From: Pseudoramibacter fermentans
Lineage (GTDB): Bacteria > Bacillota > Clostridia > Eubacteriales > Eubacteriaceae
Assembly (NCBI GenBank): GCA_009493725.1
Contig: VOGB01000004.1
Span: forward strand, 186,001 to 250,000
Length of the DNA stretch: 64,000 nucleotides
Direction of reading: 5' to 3'
Part shown: in pieces, positions 35,052 through 44,657 of the stretch
Numbering within the stretch: position 1 is the stretch's first letter
Layout of the letters: every line of letters starts with the position of its first letter
Translations under genes and position numbers: made by a program
The notes under the pieces: generated by a model
Seen by the model: the letters and a program-made list of their open reading frames with translations, nothing else
Told to the model about the DNA's origin: nothing
Databases searched by the model: none

Positions 35052-38000
35052 ATGAAAACCTACGAAATTTCACCGGATACACGGTCTTTTTTGGAGAACA
35101 TTCCGATTCCGCTGGCGGTCTACCAGTACGTCGACGACCAGATCAGGGCCCTTTTGGTCTCAAAGGCGTATCTTAAACTTTTCGGGTACGACAGCGGACA
35201 GGAGGCCGTCTACGGCCTGGGCACCAACTTGTACCGCAACGTCCATCCCGAAGACATCGCCCGGATGGAAAAATACGCTTACAATTTTGCGACCCAGGAA
35301 GACGGCTACGACATCCTGTTCAGAAACAAAAGGGAAGATCAGTCCAAGTATCATATCATTCACGCCACGGGCAGACACATCTCCGTCGACGGTGTGAATC
35401 TGGCGTTTATCACCTACACCGACGAGACGGCCGGCACCGGAAACGACAGCATAGTCAAGGCGGTGCTGACCGACGTGTCTGACCAATTTGCGGCCTCGGA
35501 CAGCACGGAATTCGCGAAGCATTACGACGCGCTGACCGGCCTTCAGAACATGCCCCGTTTCCTCGATCACGCCATGGCCGGGATCGAGAAGATCTGGGCC
35601 CAGGGCGGGGAACCGGTGATTCTGTATTTCAATCTGCGCCACCTGAAGCAGTACAACAGCCGGTACGGCTTCAAGGCCGGGGACCAGCAGATCTGCACCC
35701 TGGCCGAATGCATCGCCGCCGTATTCGGAAGAGAACGGGCCTCCCGGTTTGAAAGCGACCATTTTGTCGTCTACGCACTGAAGGATCAGGTCGAATCCAA
35801 GCTGACGACCCTGTTTTCGCAGATGGCGGCCCAGGGCGAAAACAATCTGCCCGTCAAAGTCGGTATTTTCAAATTTGAAAAGGACGGCACCCGGCTGACC
35901 GACGCCTGCGACAAGGCGAGGCTCGCCTGCGAATCTGTAATGTCGACACCTGTCTCCACCTTTGTCTGGTTCGATGACAACATCCAGAAGCAGAACACAT
36001 TAAAATTCTACATCATCAGGAATTTCGAAAAAGCGATGGAAAAGGGCTGGATCCAGGTCTGGTATCAGCCCGTGGTGCGCACCATGATCCAGACCGTGTG
36101 CAGTGCCGAGGCGCTGGTGCGGTGGATCGATCCCGAATACGGCATGATTTCCCCGGGCCAGTTTGTGCCCATCCTCGAGGAGACCGGCCAGATCTACAAG
36201 ATGGATCTCTACGTCTTCGAGCAGGCCTGCCGGGATTACAAGCACTTGGTAAAAAAAGGGGATGATGCGATCCCGGTCTCGGTGAATCTGTCCCGAAAGG
36301 ATTTTCTGCACGACGATCTGCCCGAGATCATCGACGGCATCTCGCGGAAGTACGGCGTCCCGAGGGAATTCACCAACCTGGAAATCACCGAGAGCGCCTT
36401 TGTCAAAAATATCGACAAGGTCGCGCCTTCCATTAAGCGCTTCCACGAGCTGGGCTACAAGGTGTGGATGGACGACTTCGGCACCGGGTATTCGTCGCTG
36501 GGTGTCCTTAAAAATTACGCCTTCGATGAGCTCAAGCTCGACATGTCCTTCCTCAAGGACTTCGACGAAAAGGCCAAGACCATTATCACCGCCATCGTCA
36601 ATATGGCCAAGGCACTCAATCTCTCGACACTGGCGGAAGGGGTCGAGACGAAAAAGCAGTTTTTATTCTTAAGAGAAATCGGATGTGAAAAGATTCAGGG
36701 CTATTATTTCAGCAAGCCGATGCCCATAGAAGAACTCGCCCCGTATTTTGAAAGCAGGGGATTGGCTGTGGAGCCGACAAAATGGCGGGCTTATTTTACG
36801 AAGCTGAGCCGCACCGTCTACCCCACGGATGCGCCCCTCTGTTTGGTGGACGATGACGGGGTCAAGATGAAGATTCTCTTCGCCAACCAGGCCTACAAGG
36901 CGGTGTTATCCCGGGACCATGTGACGGATCTGGAAGATTGGGAGCGCAAGCTCAACACCCCGGGGGATCCCATTCACATTTTCCACAGGCAATACGCCGA
37001 TCAGCAGCTCAGAAAGCTGAGCGGCCCCCAGACCACGGCCTATCCCTCAGGCGACCACTACATGCAGCTCACCGGGACTGTGGCCGTCAGACAGGGGGAC
37101 CACTATCTCTACAGCATGCAGATCCAGTACGTCGCCATCGACGTCAAAAACATGCAGCAGGTTCAGTTCGAGACCATGAGCGATCTGTACTACCTGTGCA
37201 ACGACATCGCCATCTACGACCTGGCGCACAACACGGTAGAGGGGGTTAAATCCTCTCTGTCTGACCAGCCCATGGGCGTGGGCGTTAAACTGAAAGATTT
37301 GGCTTCAGTGATCAATGCCTGGACAAAGAATTACTGCTATCTGCCCGATCAGGAGCGCTTTGCCGCGTTCATGGAGGTGTCGACGCTGAAATCCCGCATG
37401 GAACAAAATGCCAGCCATGCGCTCACCGGGCTGTTTCGAAGCATCACCGCATCCGGCGCGTACCGCTGGATGCTCCACATGGTTGCGCCGGTGCAACGCT
37501 CGGATTATAACCGGGCCCTGCACGTCACCTTCGATGCCGGCCTTGCGGAAGCGGACCTCGTCAAGCTTGTCCCGGCTTTAAGCGGCGCGATTGCCGATCA
37601 GAAGCGCGGGGAGATCCCAACGGAGGTGCTCTGGAGAAATATGATACTGAATTCAAAGCGCATGATTTTCTGGAAGGACGACCAAAGGCGGTTCCTCGGC
37701 GCGAGCCGGAGCTTCCTCAACTATTTCGGCCTGCATGACGAGTCGGAGATTATCGGCAAAACCGACGAAGACATGGGCTGGCACATCGATCCGAAGCCCT
37801 TTAAAAAGGACGAGGAGGCTGTCCTTAAGACCGGAAAAAAGTGCTATATGAGAAGGGGGAAGTGCATCGTCAACGGCACGAACCGCGACATTCTCGCGAG
37901 CAAAATTCCGGTGTACCGAGACGGTAAAATCGTCGGTCTTCTGGGAAATGTGACCGACGCGGACGCGACGCAGAAGTTCCTCAACAGGGAAAAGGTGCTC

Positions 38001-38471
38001 ACGTCCGTCGACCCGGTGACCGGCCTGGCCAACACCCGAGGGGTGTCGGACGGCGTTTATGCCTACTTGTGCGAGCGCTGGCACAGCGGCATCGATTTCG
38101 CCATCATGGAAGTGACCGTGCCCGAATACGACGAGATTGTGAAGCTTTACGGTAAAAGCTCCGGGGACGCGCTGCTCAAAAACGTCGGGGCGGCTCTGAG
38201 AGACTGCGCCGGCACCGGATGCGTGATCGGCAGAGCGCAGGGCAACTTGTTCTTCGTCGTGATGGATTTCGACACGAAGGAGGACGTGCGCAACGTGGCC
38301 CGGAAGATCCGCGCCGCCGTCGAATCGATGCGTCAGGCCGGCCAGTGGAGCGGCAACTGCAGTGTCAAAATCAATGTGTCCTATTCCGATGCGTCCAGCA
38401 AGGACAGAAGCGCCTATATCGGCGGCTTGTCCGGGATGATTTTGAACAGCAAAGATTGCGAGACACTCTAG
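35052..38471 (+). CDS. Multidomain c-di-GMP phosphodiesterase: PAS-GGDEF*-EAL-PAS-PAS-GGDEF*
   Basis: The 1139-residue protein has an N-terminal PAS-like domain (about 10-115), a degenerate GGDEF (160-315, signature FESDHF), an EAL domain (335-575), two further PAS-like regions (about 590-720 and 860-985) and a second degenerate GGDEF (985-1135, QGNLF). The EAL domain keeps catalytic features: EALVRW, VNLS, LEITES, DDFGTGYSSL, AEGVE and QGYYFSKP. It should hydrolyse c-di-GMP, with the inactive GGDEF domains acting as sensors. No membrane segments. AGGAGAAG precedes the ATG. A diguanylate cyclase follows 18 bases later, forming an opposing pair upstream of an exopolysaccharide cluster. Confidence 0.92.
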   Translation: MKTYEISPDTRSFLENIPIPLAVYQYVDDQIRALLVSKAYLKLFGYDSGQEAVYGLGTNLYRNVHPEDIARMEKYAYNFATQEDGYDILFRNKREDQSKYHIIHATGRHISVDGVNLAFITYTDETAGTGNDSIVKAVLTDVSDQFAASDSTEFAKHYDALTGLQNMPRFLDHAMAGIEKIWAQGGEPVILYFNLRHLKQYNSRYGFKAGDQQICTLAECIAAVFGRERASRFESDHFVVYALKDQVESKLTTLFSQMAAQGENNLPVKVGIFKFEKDGTRLTDACDKARLACESVMSTPVSTFVWFDDNIQKQNTLKFYIIRNFEKAMEKGWIQVWYQPVVRTMIQTVCSAEALVRWIDPEYGMISPGQFVPILEETGQIYKMDLYVFEQACRDYKHLVKKGDDAIPVSVNLSRKDFLHDDLPEIIDGISRKYGVPREFTNLEITESAFVKNIDKVAPSIKRFHELGYKVWMDDFGTGYSSLGVLKNYAFDELKLDMSFLKDFDEKAKTIITAIVNMAKALNLSTLAEGVETKKQFLFLREIGCEKIQGYYFSKPMPIEELAPYFESRGLAVEPTKWRAYFTKLSRTVYPTDAPLCLVDDDGVKMKILFANQAYKAVLSRDHVTDLEDWERKLNTPGDPIHIFHRQYADQQLRKLSGPQTTAYPSGDHYMQLTGTVAVRQGDHYLYSMQIQYVAIDVKNMQQVQFETMSDLYYLCNDIAIYDLAHNTVEGVKSSLSDQPMGVGVKLKDLASVINAWTKNYCYLPDQERFAAFMEVSTLKSRMEQNASHALTGLFRSITASGAYRWMLHMVAPVQRSDYNRALHVTFDAGLAEADLVKLVPALSGAIADQKRGEIPTEVLWRNMILNSKRMIFWKDDQRRFLGASRSFLNYFGLHDESEIIGKTDEDMGWHIDPKPFKKDEEAVLKTGKKCYMRRGKCIVNGTNRDILASKIPVYRDGKIVGLLGNVTDADATQKFLNREKVLTSVDPVTGLANTRGVSDGVYAYLCERWHSGIDFAIMEVTVPEYDEIVKLYGKSSGDALLKNVGAALRDCAGTGCVIGRAQGNLFFVVMDFDTKEDVRNVARKIRAAVESMRQAGQWSGNCSVKINVSYSDASSKDRSAYIGGLSGMILNSKDCETL

Positions 38472-38489
38472 AAGAAAGGAGGCGTGCTC

Positions 38490-39728
38490 GTGCGAAATAG
38501 AATCAAAAGGATCGTGCGATCATTTTACAAAGCATATGACAGAACCGATCTGGACATTAAGATGCGGGATCCGAGGCTGAGGATCGATTTTTATTATCAG
38601 AATCTGTCCCTCAGCGTGATCGCAGCGTTTTTGATTTGCCTGCTCGCCGTGATCGGCCTGATCGGGACGTTTTCGCCCTTTTCAAGTGGCTACATTCTCC
38701 CGCAGATCAATGCCACGAACGCCTACATCGTCATCTTAGCGGTCAACCTCGCATTCATGGTGCGTCTCGGCGCAGAGCTGGACCATTTCCACGAGCGCAA
38801 AGACGCCGCGAAACGGGCCGTGCGCGTTTTCAACTGGTTTACCGGAATCGACATGATCATGGCCATCATTTCCATCTTCTCCACCCAGGCGGATTCCAGC
38901 TTTTTCTTCGAGTACATCCTCATCACGAGTATCATCTTCCTCGTGCCCAATGCGGAGGTCCGCACCCAGGTGCGCAACACCGTCATCAACATCGCCGCGA
39001 TGGCTTTGGTTCTGGCCGCTGTGCGCCACACAGTGGCTTGGCAGGATGCCGTGGATATCGCCATCCTTCACCTGCTGTGCGGCCTGGTCAATTGGTTTCG
39101 GCTGCTGAACTTCCTGCGCGCTGAAAAAGCCAAGTTTGCACTTGAAAAAAAGACAGACGAGTTTTATCAGGACAGCCGCACCGACGGCCTGACGGGGCTT
39201 TTGAACCGGACGGCGCTGCGCAGCGATTTTCCGGATTTCATCGGCCAGAAGCTCTGCGTCGCGCTGGTGGATTTGGATCATTTCAAACAGTACAACGATA
39301 CCTACGGCCACGCCTACGGTGACAAGGTGCTGATCAAAACGAGCGGCAGCATGAAGCGCGTGTTCAAAGGCGAAGCAGACCATTGCTACCGCTACGGCGG
39401 GGACGAATTGCTCATCATTTCCGCGGAGCCGGAGGTGAATCGATTTGCCCAAAAGCTGAATGTCTTTAAGGCAGACTGCACTGAGGAGCGCGGCGGCGTG
39501 CGCGTGACCTGCAGCATCGGCTACGCGGCGGGGACACCCCACAGCGAGGCCGAGCTGAGGGCCTTTATCCAGACCGCAGACAATTACCTCTACCGCGCGA
39601 AAAGCGAAGGCACCGGCGCCATCGAAGGGGACAGGCCCGAGTCCCGCCAGGGGCCGGTGTCTTCGGCCCATCGGGCAAAGCGGAATTCATCCGACCTTCA
39701 CCAGACAGAAAATGAAAGATCAAAATAG
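38490..39728 (+). CDS. Membrane-bound diguanylate cyclase
   Basis: The 412-residue protein has about five membrane helices in residues 30-205 and a C-terminal GGDEF domain with the active signature RYGGDELLI near residue 300 and VDLDHFKQYNDTYGHAYGD before it. It should make c-di-GMP from two GTP. No RxxD inhibitory site is evident just upstream of GGDEL. GTG 38490 is preferred to GTG 38484 because AAAGGAGG at 38474-38481 is better spaced. It is in one operon with the phosphodiesterase. The sensed signal is unknown; the membrane region is not a family I can name with certainty. Confidence 0.92.
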   Translation: MRNRIKRIVRSFYKAYDRTDLDIKMRDPRLRIDFYYQNLSLSVIAAFLICLLAVIGLIGTFSPFSSGYILPQINATNAYIVILAVNLAFMVRLGAELDHFHERKDAAKRAVRVFNWFTGIDMIMAIISIFSTQADSSFFFEYILITSIIFLVPNAEVRTQVRNTVINIAAMALVLAAVRHTVAWQDAVDIAILHLLCGLVNWFRLLNFLRAEKAKFALEKKTDEFYQDSRTDGLTGLLNRTALRSDFPDFIGQKLCVALVDLDHFKQYNDTYGHAYGDKVLIKTSGSMKRVFKGEADHCYRYGGDELLIISAEPEVNRFAQKLNVFKADCTEERGGVRVTCSIGYAAGTPHSEAELRAFIQTADNYLYRAKSEGTGAIEGDRPESRQGPVSSAHRAKRNSSDLHQTENERSK

Positions 39729-39736
39729 GAGTGACT

Positions 39737-41092
39737 ATGATTGCAAGTGTGTTAGCCGGGGTGATTTTCATCCTGATGTTTATCCTCATCATTTGGGACA
39801 AGTTTGAGCGCCATCTCGTGACGCTGGCCTGCGGGGCGGCGACCCTCGTGCTCGTGTTCGGCATCGCGATGCACAGCGGCCGCGCAGTGATGGAGACCCT
39901 GAATCTGAAAAGTATTTTCACGCTGGGCTTCTGGTACGAAACCAGCGCGGCGGAAGAAGAAGCCGCCGGGATCAACTGGGCGACGATTCTGTTTTTGGCC
40001 GGGATGATGGTCATGGTCGAGGGGATGGCCCGGGCCGGGTTCTTCCGCTGGCTGTGCATGACGATCGCGAAGGCGGTGCATTACAAGGTCATGTCGATCT
40101 TTCTGACCTTTATGGTCATGTCCTTCGTGCTCGCGATGTTCATCGACAGCATCACGGTGATTCTGTTTCTCGCCGCAGTCACGGTAGAACTGGCCCAGCT
40201 GCTCAAATTCGATCCAGTGCCGATGATATTGTCGGAAATCTTCTGCGCCAACCTCGGCGGTTCGGCGACGATGAGCGGCGACCCGCCGAACATCATCATC
40301 GGGACCTCGCTGAAATACACGTTCACGGATTTCATCACCAACACCGGGCTCATCGCCCTGATTTCGCTGGTCGTCATCGTGATTTATTTCTATTTCTGCT
40401 TTAGAAAGGAGTTATCCGGTGCCGGCGAGATCGATTCGGCCGAGGCAGCGCGGCTCTCGCCGAAGGATGCGATTAAAAGCCGGCGGGACTTCATCGTCAG
40501 CACGGTCATCTTCCTTGCCGCGGTGGTAATGCTCATCACCCACGCCCAGACGGGGCTGACCGTCGCCTTCATCGGCGCCTTTATCGCGCTCGTCACGCTG
40601 ATTGCCGCCGGCCGGGACGCCGTCGAAATCCTGAAGCGGGTGGATTACAAGACGCTTTTGTTTTTCATCGGGTTGTTCCTCGTCGTCGGCGGCCTTGAAG
40701 AAACGGGCCTTCTGGAAATGTTCGCGAGCGTCATCGGGCGCATCAGCGGCGGCAACATGGTGGTCATGGTCGCGATCATCATCTGGGGCTCGGCAATTTG
40801 CAGCGCCTTTGTCGACAACATTCCTTTTGCGGCGACGATGATTCCGGTGATCCGGACCCTGGCCGCGGCCACCGGCGCCGATTTGTCGATTCTCGCCTGG
40901 ACCCTGGCCATGGGGACGGACATCGGCGGCAGCGCCACACCCATCGGCGCGTCGGCCAATGTGGTCGGCACGTCCATTGCCGCCCGGGAAGGCCACCCGA
41001 TCAGCTGGAAAAAATACCTGAAATCGGCGGTGCCGGCGACGGTAATCGTCATTTTGATTTCGATGGTGTGCATCTATCTGCGCTACCTGTAA
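39737..41092 (+). CDS. ArsB/NhaD-like ion transporter family permease
   Basis: The 451-residue protein has about eleven membrane segments and belongs to the IT superfamily that includes ArsB, NhaD and CitM-type carriers. Typical features are ILFLAGMMVMVEGMARAG, CANLGGSATMSGDPPNIIIG and the second-half repeat AMGTDIGGSATPIGASANVV, the two re-entrant loops of this fold. Na+/H+ exchange or anion transport is possible; the substrate cannot be read. ATG 39737 with AGGAG at 39727-39731 is preferred over GTG 39731, which overlaps the ribosome site. It follows the diguanylate cyclase by 8 bases. Confidence 0.88.
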   Translation: MIASVLAGVIFILMFILIIWDKFERHLVTLACGAATLVLVFGIAMHSGRAVMETLNLKSIFTLGFWYETSAAEEEAAGINWATILFLAGMMVMVEGMARAGFFRWLCMTIAKAVHYKVMSIFLTFMVMSFVLAMFIDSITVILFLAAVTVELAQLLKFDPVPMILSEIFCANLGGSATMSGDPPNIIIGTSLKYTFTDFITNTGLIALISLVVIVIYFYFCFRKELSGAGEIDSAEAARLSPKDAIKSRRDFIVSTVIFLAAVVMLITHAQTGLTVAFIGAFIALVTLIAAGRDAVEILKRVDYKTLLFFIGLFLVVGGLEETGLLEMFASVIGRISGGNMVVMVAIIIWGSAICSAFVDNIPFAATMIPVIRTLAAATGADLSILAWTLAMGTDIGGSATPIGASANVVGTSIAAREGHPISWKKYLKSAVPATVIVILISMVCIYLRYL

Positions 41093-41110
41093 AATAAAAG
41101 GGGGGAGAGT

Positions 41111-41719
41111 ATGGACAAACAACTGATGATTTCGCTGGGGCGCGAGTTCGGAAGCGGCGGCCACGTCATCGCGGAGAAGCTGGCGGACAACTACGGCATT
41201 GCGCTGTACGACAAGAACATTCTGCGGGAACTCGCCGCGGAGAAGGACGTCGGTGAGAAAAACCTCAGGCGGTACGACGAGCGGCCCAAAAACCCGTTAT
41301 TGTCGCGCACCGTCCGAGGCTTTACGAACTCGCCGGAGGAAAACATCGCCCGGATGCAGTTTGACTTTATCCGCGAGCGCGCCGACGCCGGGGAATCCTT
41401 TGTGATCGTCGGGCGGTGCGCCGAGAGCGTCCTACGGGGACGGCCTCATTTGATCACGATCTTTGTCATGGGGGACATGGATCAGAAAATACTTCGGACG
41501 ATGGAAACCGAAAACCTGTCTGAGGAAGAAGCGAAAAAGCGGGTGGAACAGGTGAGCCGGCAGCGCAAGGCCTACCACAACCACTACTGCAAGGAAAAGT
41601 GGGGGGATGCCCGCAACTACGACCTGACGATCAACAGCAGCCGCCTGGGCATCGAGGGCACGACCTGCGTGCTGATGGATTACATCGACGCGAGACGCGC
41701 GGCCGACAATTGGGAATAA
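41111..41719 (+). CDS. Cytidylate-kinase-like family protein
   Basis: The 202-residue P-loop protein begins with ISLGREFGSGGHVIAEKL, the modified Walker A found in the AAA_26/cytidylate-kinase-like family, followed by DKNILRELA and IVGRCAESVL, which are typical segments. These proteins resemble Cmk but phosphoacceptor and role are not established. GGGGGAGAG precedes the ATG. It sits between the permease and PfpI genes with gaps of about 20 bases, in the same operon. The usual Cmk roles are normally filled by another gene. Confidence 0.9.
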   Translation: MDKQLMISLGREFGSGGHVIAEKLADNYGIALYDKNILRELAAEKDVGEKNLRRYDERPKNPLLSRTVRGFTNSPEENIARMQFDFIRERADAGESFVIVGRCAESVLRGRPHLITIFVMGDMDQKILRTMETENLSEEEAKKRVEQVSRQRKAYHNHYCKEKWGDARNYDLTINSSRLGIEGTTCVLMDYIDARRAADNWE

Positions 41720-41740
41720 AATAAGAAAAGGAGACAATCA

Positions 41741-42247
41741 ATGAAACGTGTACTCGCCTTAATCAGTGAAGATTTTGAAGATTTGGAAGTGTGGTATCCG
41801 GTACTCAGACTGCGGGAGGCCGACGTCGAGGTCGTCTTCGCAGCGGAAAAGCCGGGGCTGTACCACGGCAAATACGGGGTGCCCTGCGAGGTCGAGACCT
41901 CCTTTAACGATGTGGACGCCAAGGATTTCGACGGACTGCTCGTGCCCGGGGGCTGGGCGCCGGACAAGCTGCGCCGTTTCCCGAAGGTGCTGGACCTCGT
42001 CAGAGAAATGAACCTCGAAGGGAAAGCCATCGGCGAAATCTGCCACGCCGGCTGGGTGCTGGCCTCCGCGGGCATCCTTAAAGGGCGCCGCGTCACCAGC
42101 ACGCCGGGCATCAAGGACGACATGCGCAACGCCGGTGCCGAATGGGTCGACAAAGCCTGCGTCATCGACGGCAACATCGTCTCCGGCCGACGCCCGCCGG
42201 ATCTGCCCGAATACGCCGTGGCCTTCCTCGACGTGTTAAACCGGTAA
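41741..42247 (+). CDS. DJ-1/PfpI-family protein
   Basis: The 168-residue protein has the class I amidotransferase-like fold of PfpI/YhbO. The nucleophile elbow GEICHAGWVLASAGIL contains the conserved Cys-His pair, and the early Glu near ISEDFEDLEVWYP matches the catalytic environment of the family. Related proteins act as proteases, glyoxalases or deglycases and respond to stress. AAAGGAG precedes the ATG, and a terminator follows directly, ending the operon begun by the c-di-GMP genes. Confidence 0.92.
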   Translation: MKRVLALISEDFEDLEVWYPVLRLREADVEVVFAAEKPGLYHGKYGVPCEVETSFNDVDAKDFDGLLVPGGWAPDKLRRFPKVLDLVREMNLEGKAIGEICHAGWVLASAGILKGRRVTSTPGIKDDMRNAGAEWVDKACVIDGNIVSGRRPPDLPEYAVAFLDVLNR

Positions 42248-42255
42248 GGTGCGCA

Positions 42256-42279
42256 AGACCGCTTCGGCGGTCTTTTTTT
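42256..42279 (+). terminator. Terminator after the PfpI gene
   Basis: AGACCGC (42256-42262), loop TTCG, GCGGTCT (42267-42273), then a T-run. Confidence 0.88.
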
Positions 42280-42300
42280 GTGATTTGAGGTTGTGAACCA

Positions 42301-42332
42301 AATAAAAAACCGGCAGGGCTTACCCCTGCCGG
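42301..42332 (-). terminator. Terminator of the tRNA-Arg gene
   Basis: Read on the minus strand, CCGGCAGGG and CCCTGCCGG (plus 42310-42318 and 42324-42332) form a perfect 9-bp stem followed by TTTTTTATT. Confidence 0.88.
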
Positions 42333-42342
42333 CAGAATCATC

Positions 42343-42419
42343 TGGTGTCCACGGGGGGAGTCGAACCCCCGGCCTACCGCTTAGGAGGCGGTCGCTCTAT
42401 CCATCTGAGCTACGTAGAC
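42343..42419 (-). tRNA. tRNA-Arg, anticodon CCU
   Basis: The minus strand folds into a full cloverleaf. The acceptor GTCTACG pairs with CGTGGAC; the D-arm is GCTC/GAGC; the anticodon stem ACCGC/GCGGT closes the loop CTCCTAA, giving anticodon CCU for AGG codons; the T-arm is GGGGG-TTCGACT-CCCCC. The CCA end is encoded (TGG at 42343-42345 on plus). A promoter and terminator flank it. Confidence 0.96.
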
Positions 42420-42433
42420 TTACATGTTTTCTT

Positions 42434-42462
42434 ATTATAATCTTTTTCATCTATGAAATCAA
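42434..42462 (-). promoter_or_regulatory. Promoter of the tRNA-Arg gene
   Basis: On the minus strand, TTGATT (42462-42457), 17-base spacer, TATAAT (42439-42434). Confidence 0.75.
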
Positions 42463-42972
42463 GGTGCGGGTGGCTGAGAAAAAATAGGGTCAAGTTATTA
42501 TTTATCTTCATTATTATCATTATTTTCTATTCAAACGTCACGGGTAACGTTATAATAGTACAGTAGTTTAGAATTGTAAAAAAGAAGAGGAAAAAAGAAT
42601 TGAAGCGGAAAGAAGGAGAATCCAAACTCAAAGGCACTGGGATGATCGTGCTGATCGGGGTGGTGATTGCGGCCCTCGTGTTAATCGGTATCACGATTTA
42701 TCACGCGGTGCAGATTTACCGCGTCAGCCGGTACACCGACGTCAAGGTCGACGGGACAGTTAAAACGACTTCGGGGAAAACCTCGAACCGTCTGCTCCAA
42801 ACCTACCAGAAAAGCGCGCCGGCGGACGTCCTTCAGGGCGATGTGAACGCCGGCTCAAAATCGGTGTGCATCGTCTTTTCGGGGCTCACCAACGACGAGA
42901 CGATGAACGAAAAGGTTTTAAAAATCGTCAAGGACCACAAAATTAACGCGGCTTTTGCCGTCCCGGCCATTC

Positions 42973-44657
42973 TGGTGTGCTACCCGTCAAGAGGACACTG
43001 AATAATTAACAATTTTTGTACCGCCAGTCGAACAATCGACTGGCGGTATTCTTATGCTGCAGCATAGAAGTTTTCATGATATTCCTCAGGGTGGCTAAGT
43101 TGGAGTTTCCTCTGTATGCGTTCTTTGTTGTAGTAGTTGTATATGATCTATTGGTTTGACAGATTCGCTTTTGAAAGAAGTTTTTACATAATACATTTCT
43201 CGTTTTGGATTCCCCAGAAGCCTTCCATAGGGCCATTATCAATACAATGGGCCACTGGACATGCTCTGTTTATATGATGTTTCTTAAGCTTTAAGAAAAT
43301 GTCTACTCGTATATTGACAGCCTCTGTCACTGTGAAAACGGATGCGCATCTGGTCAAGAGTCACAGCTTCATCAAAAGTATTCATACAAGCTGATTATCA
43401 TTATGTTCACTGATTTATAAGCCACGATCTACGGTCATACAGATCTAGAAATGCACTTAAATATATCTTGTGGACTTCTACACCGATGTAATATTTGAAT
43501 CTGTCACATCTGTCAGCCATTTTTCATTCGGGGCATCTGCGTGAAAGTTCCGGTTAAGATAATTTTTAGCAATGTGAGCAGGATCCGGGCTGTTTCTAGT
43601 ACAGCTCTTCGGTTTCCATTTGATTGTAGACGGATCTTTCGCTGCGGCAGATCCTCAGGATTCGTTTATCATTGACAGCGATACCGTGATTTTTGTCCAG
43701 TTCGTCTCTGATTCGTCGATATCCCATGTCCGGGTGTTGCTCATGGATGTACTTGATCTTTTCGGCAATCTTCTTGTTATATTTCTCACTAAAACTGACA
43801 GGATGATTCAACCAGCGATAGTAAGCGCTGCGTGAAAGGTTTAAATATGAACAGAGTCTTTGCACGGGATAGTGCTTTTCTTCAGACAGTTCCTTGATCG
43901 CCTGATATTTGTACAAATGTCGAGTCAGAGAGAGCGATCTTTTTCTCTAACTCTCTGACTTTTTTAACAGATCATTCTCCATTTGAAGATTTCGGTTTTT
44001 GCGTCTAGTTCTGCAATCTGTTCCGCAATTCCTCTTCAGGGGTCCTAGAAGGTTGCGTACCGGCGCGATGGCCACGCGATCTTCCAAACCGGCAGATCCC
44101 ATCTTCTCATAACGCAGCACCCAGTTACGTACCATGCTAGGAACAATTATATTTTAGTGCCATGCCACCATAATTCTTATCACTAGCAAGGCAATCCTTT
44201 CGATTTCAAGGCGTTCTTCCGGGTTGTTTTTCTAGCTTTTCTCATGTAGCTTCCACCTCCGCTTGTGCGTGATTGAATATCCCATGAGTATTATACGCTT
44301 TATCCATTTACGTAGTTGAGTTCTGATCTTAAGCCATACGAAAAGCTATTTATTAAGGATCCTTCTCCGCAAAGATAGGCATTAACAGCGGCCAGTTTCA
44401 GCTCTTTCGAATAATACTTGTTGCTCGATTTGTTCAACAGTCCACTAGGACCTTCGTTTTGTAAAATTGACCCAGTCTTTAAAGGTGCATAGCTTTTTAG
44501 TCCGGTTGTCTTGCCGCTTCCACACAGACTATCACCTCGCAGATAACTTTCAACTACCGATACTTTTACGGCCGGATCAATCTTGCTTTTTCGTGACATA
44601 GAAATACCCCCAAGTAGGTTTTTATATTTTACTGTCCTACTTAGGGGTAGCATATCA
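42973..44657 (-). mobile_element. IS3-family insertion element, decayed, with intact ends
   Basis: The element is 1685 bases. Its ends are imperfect inverted repeats: TGGTGTGCTACCC at 42973 and TGATATGCTACCC reading inward from 44657, with further matches AGGACA in both. The target is duplicated as TTC (42970-42972 and 44658-44660), usual for IS150-like members. Inside, on the minus strand, lie broken orfA and orfB. It sits inside the deacetylase gene. Confidence 0.92.
43050..44599 (-). pseudogene. IS3-type transposase remnants (orfA and orfB)
   Basis: OrfA starts at 44599 with MSRKSKIDPAVKVSVVESYL, a helix-turn-helix region, then loses frame; another piece (about 44135 down) reads MVRNWVLRYEKMGSAGLEDR. 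OrfB begins around 43916 with MYKYQAIKELSEEKHYPVQR and the typical HPDMGYRRIRDELD, then stops. Further pieces of the DDE domain are readable in other frames: NEKWLTDVTD, and HCIDNGPMEGFWG containing the conserved Asp-Asn-Gly, and finally the YNYYNKERIQRKLQ end. Many frameshifts and stops make it inactive. Confidence 0.88.
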
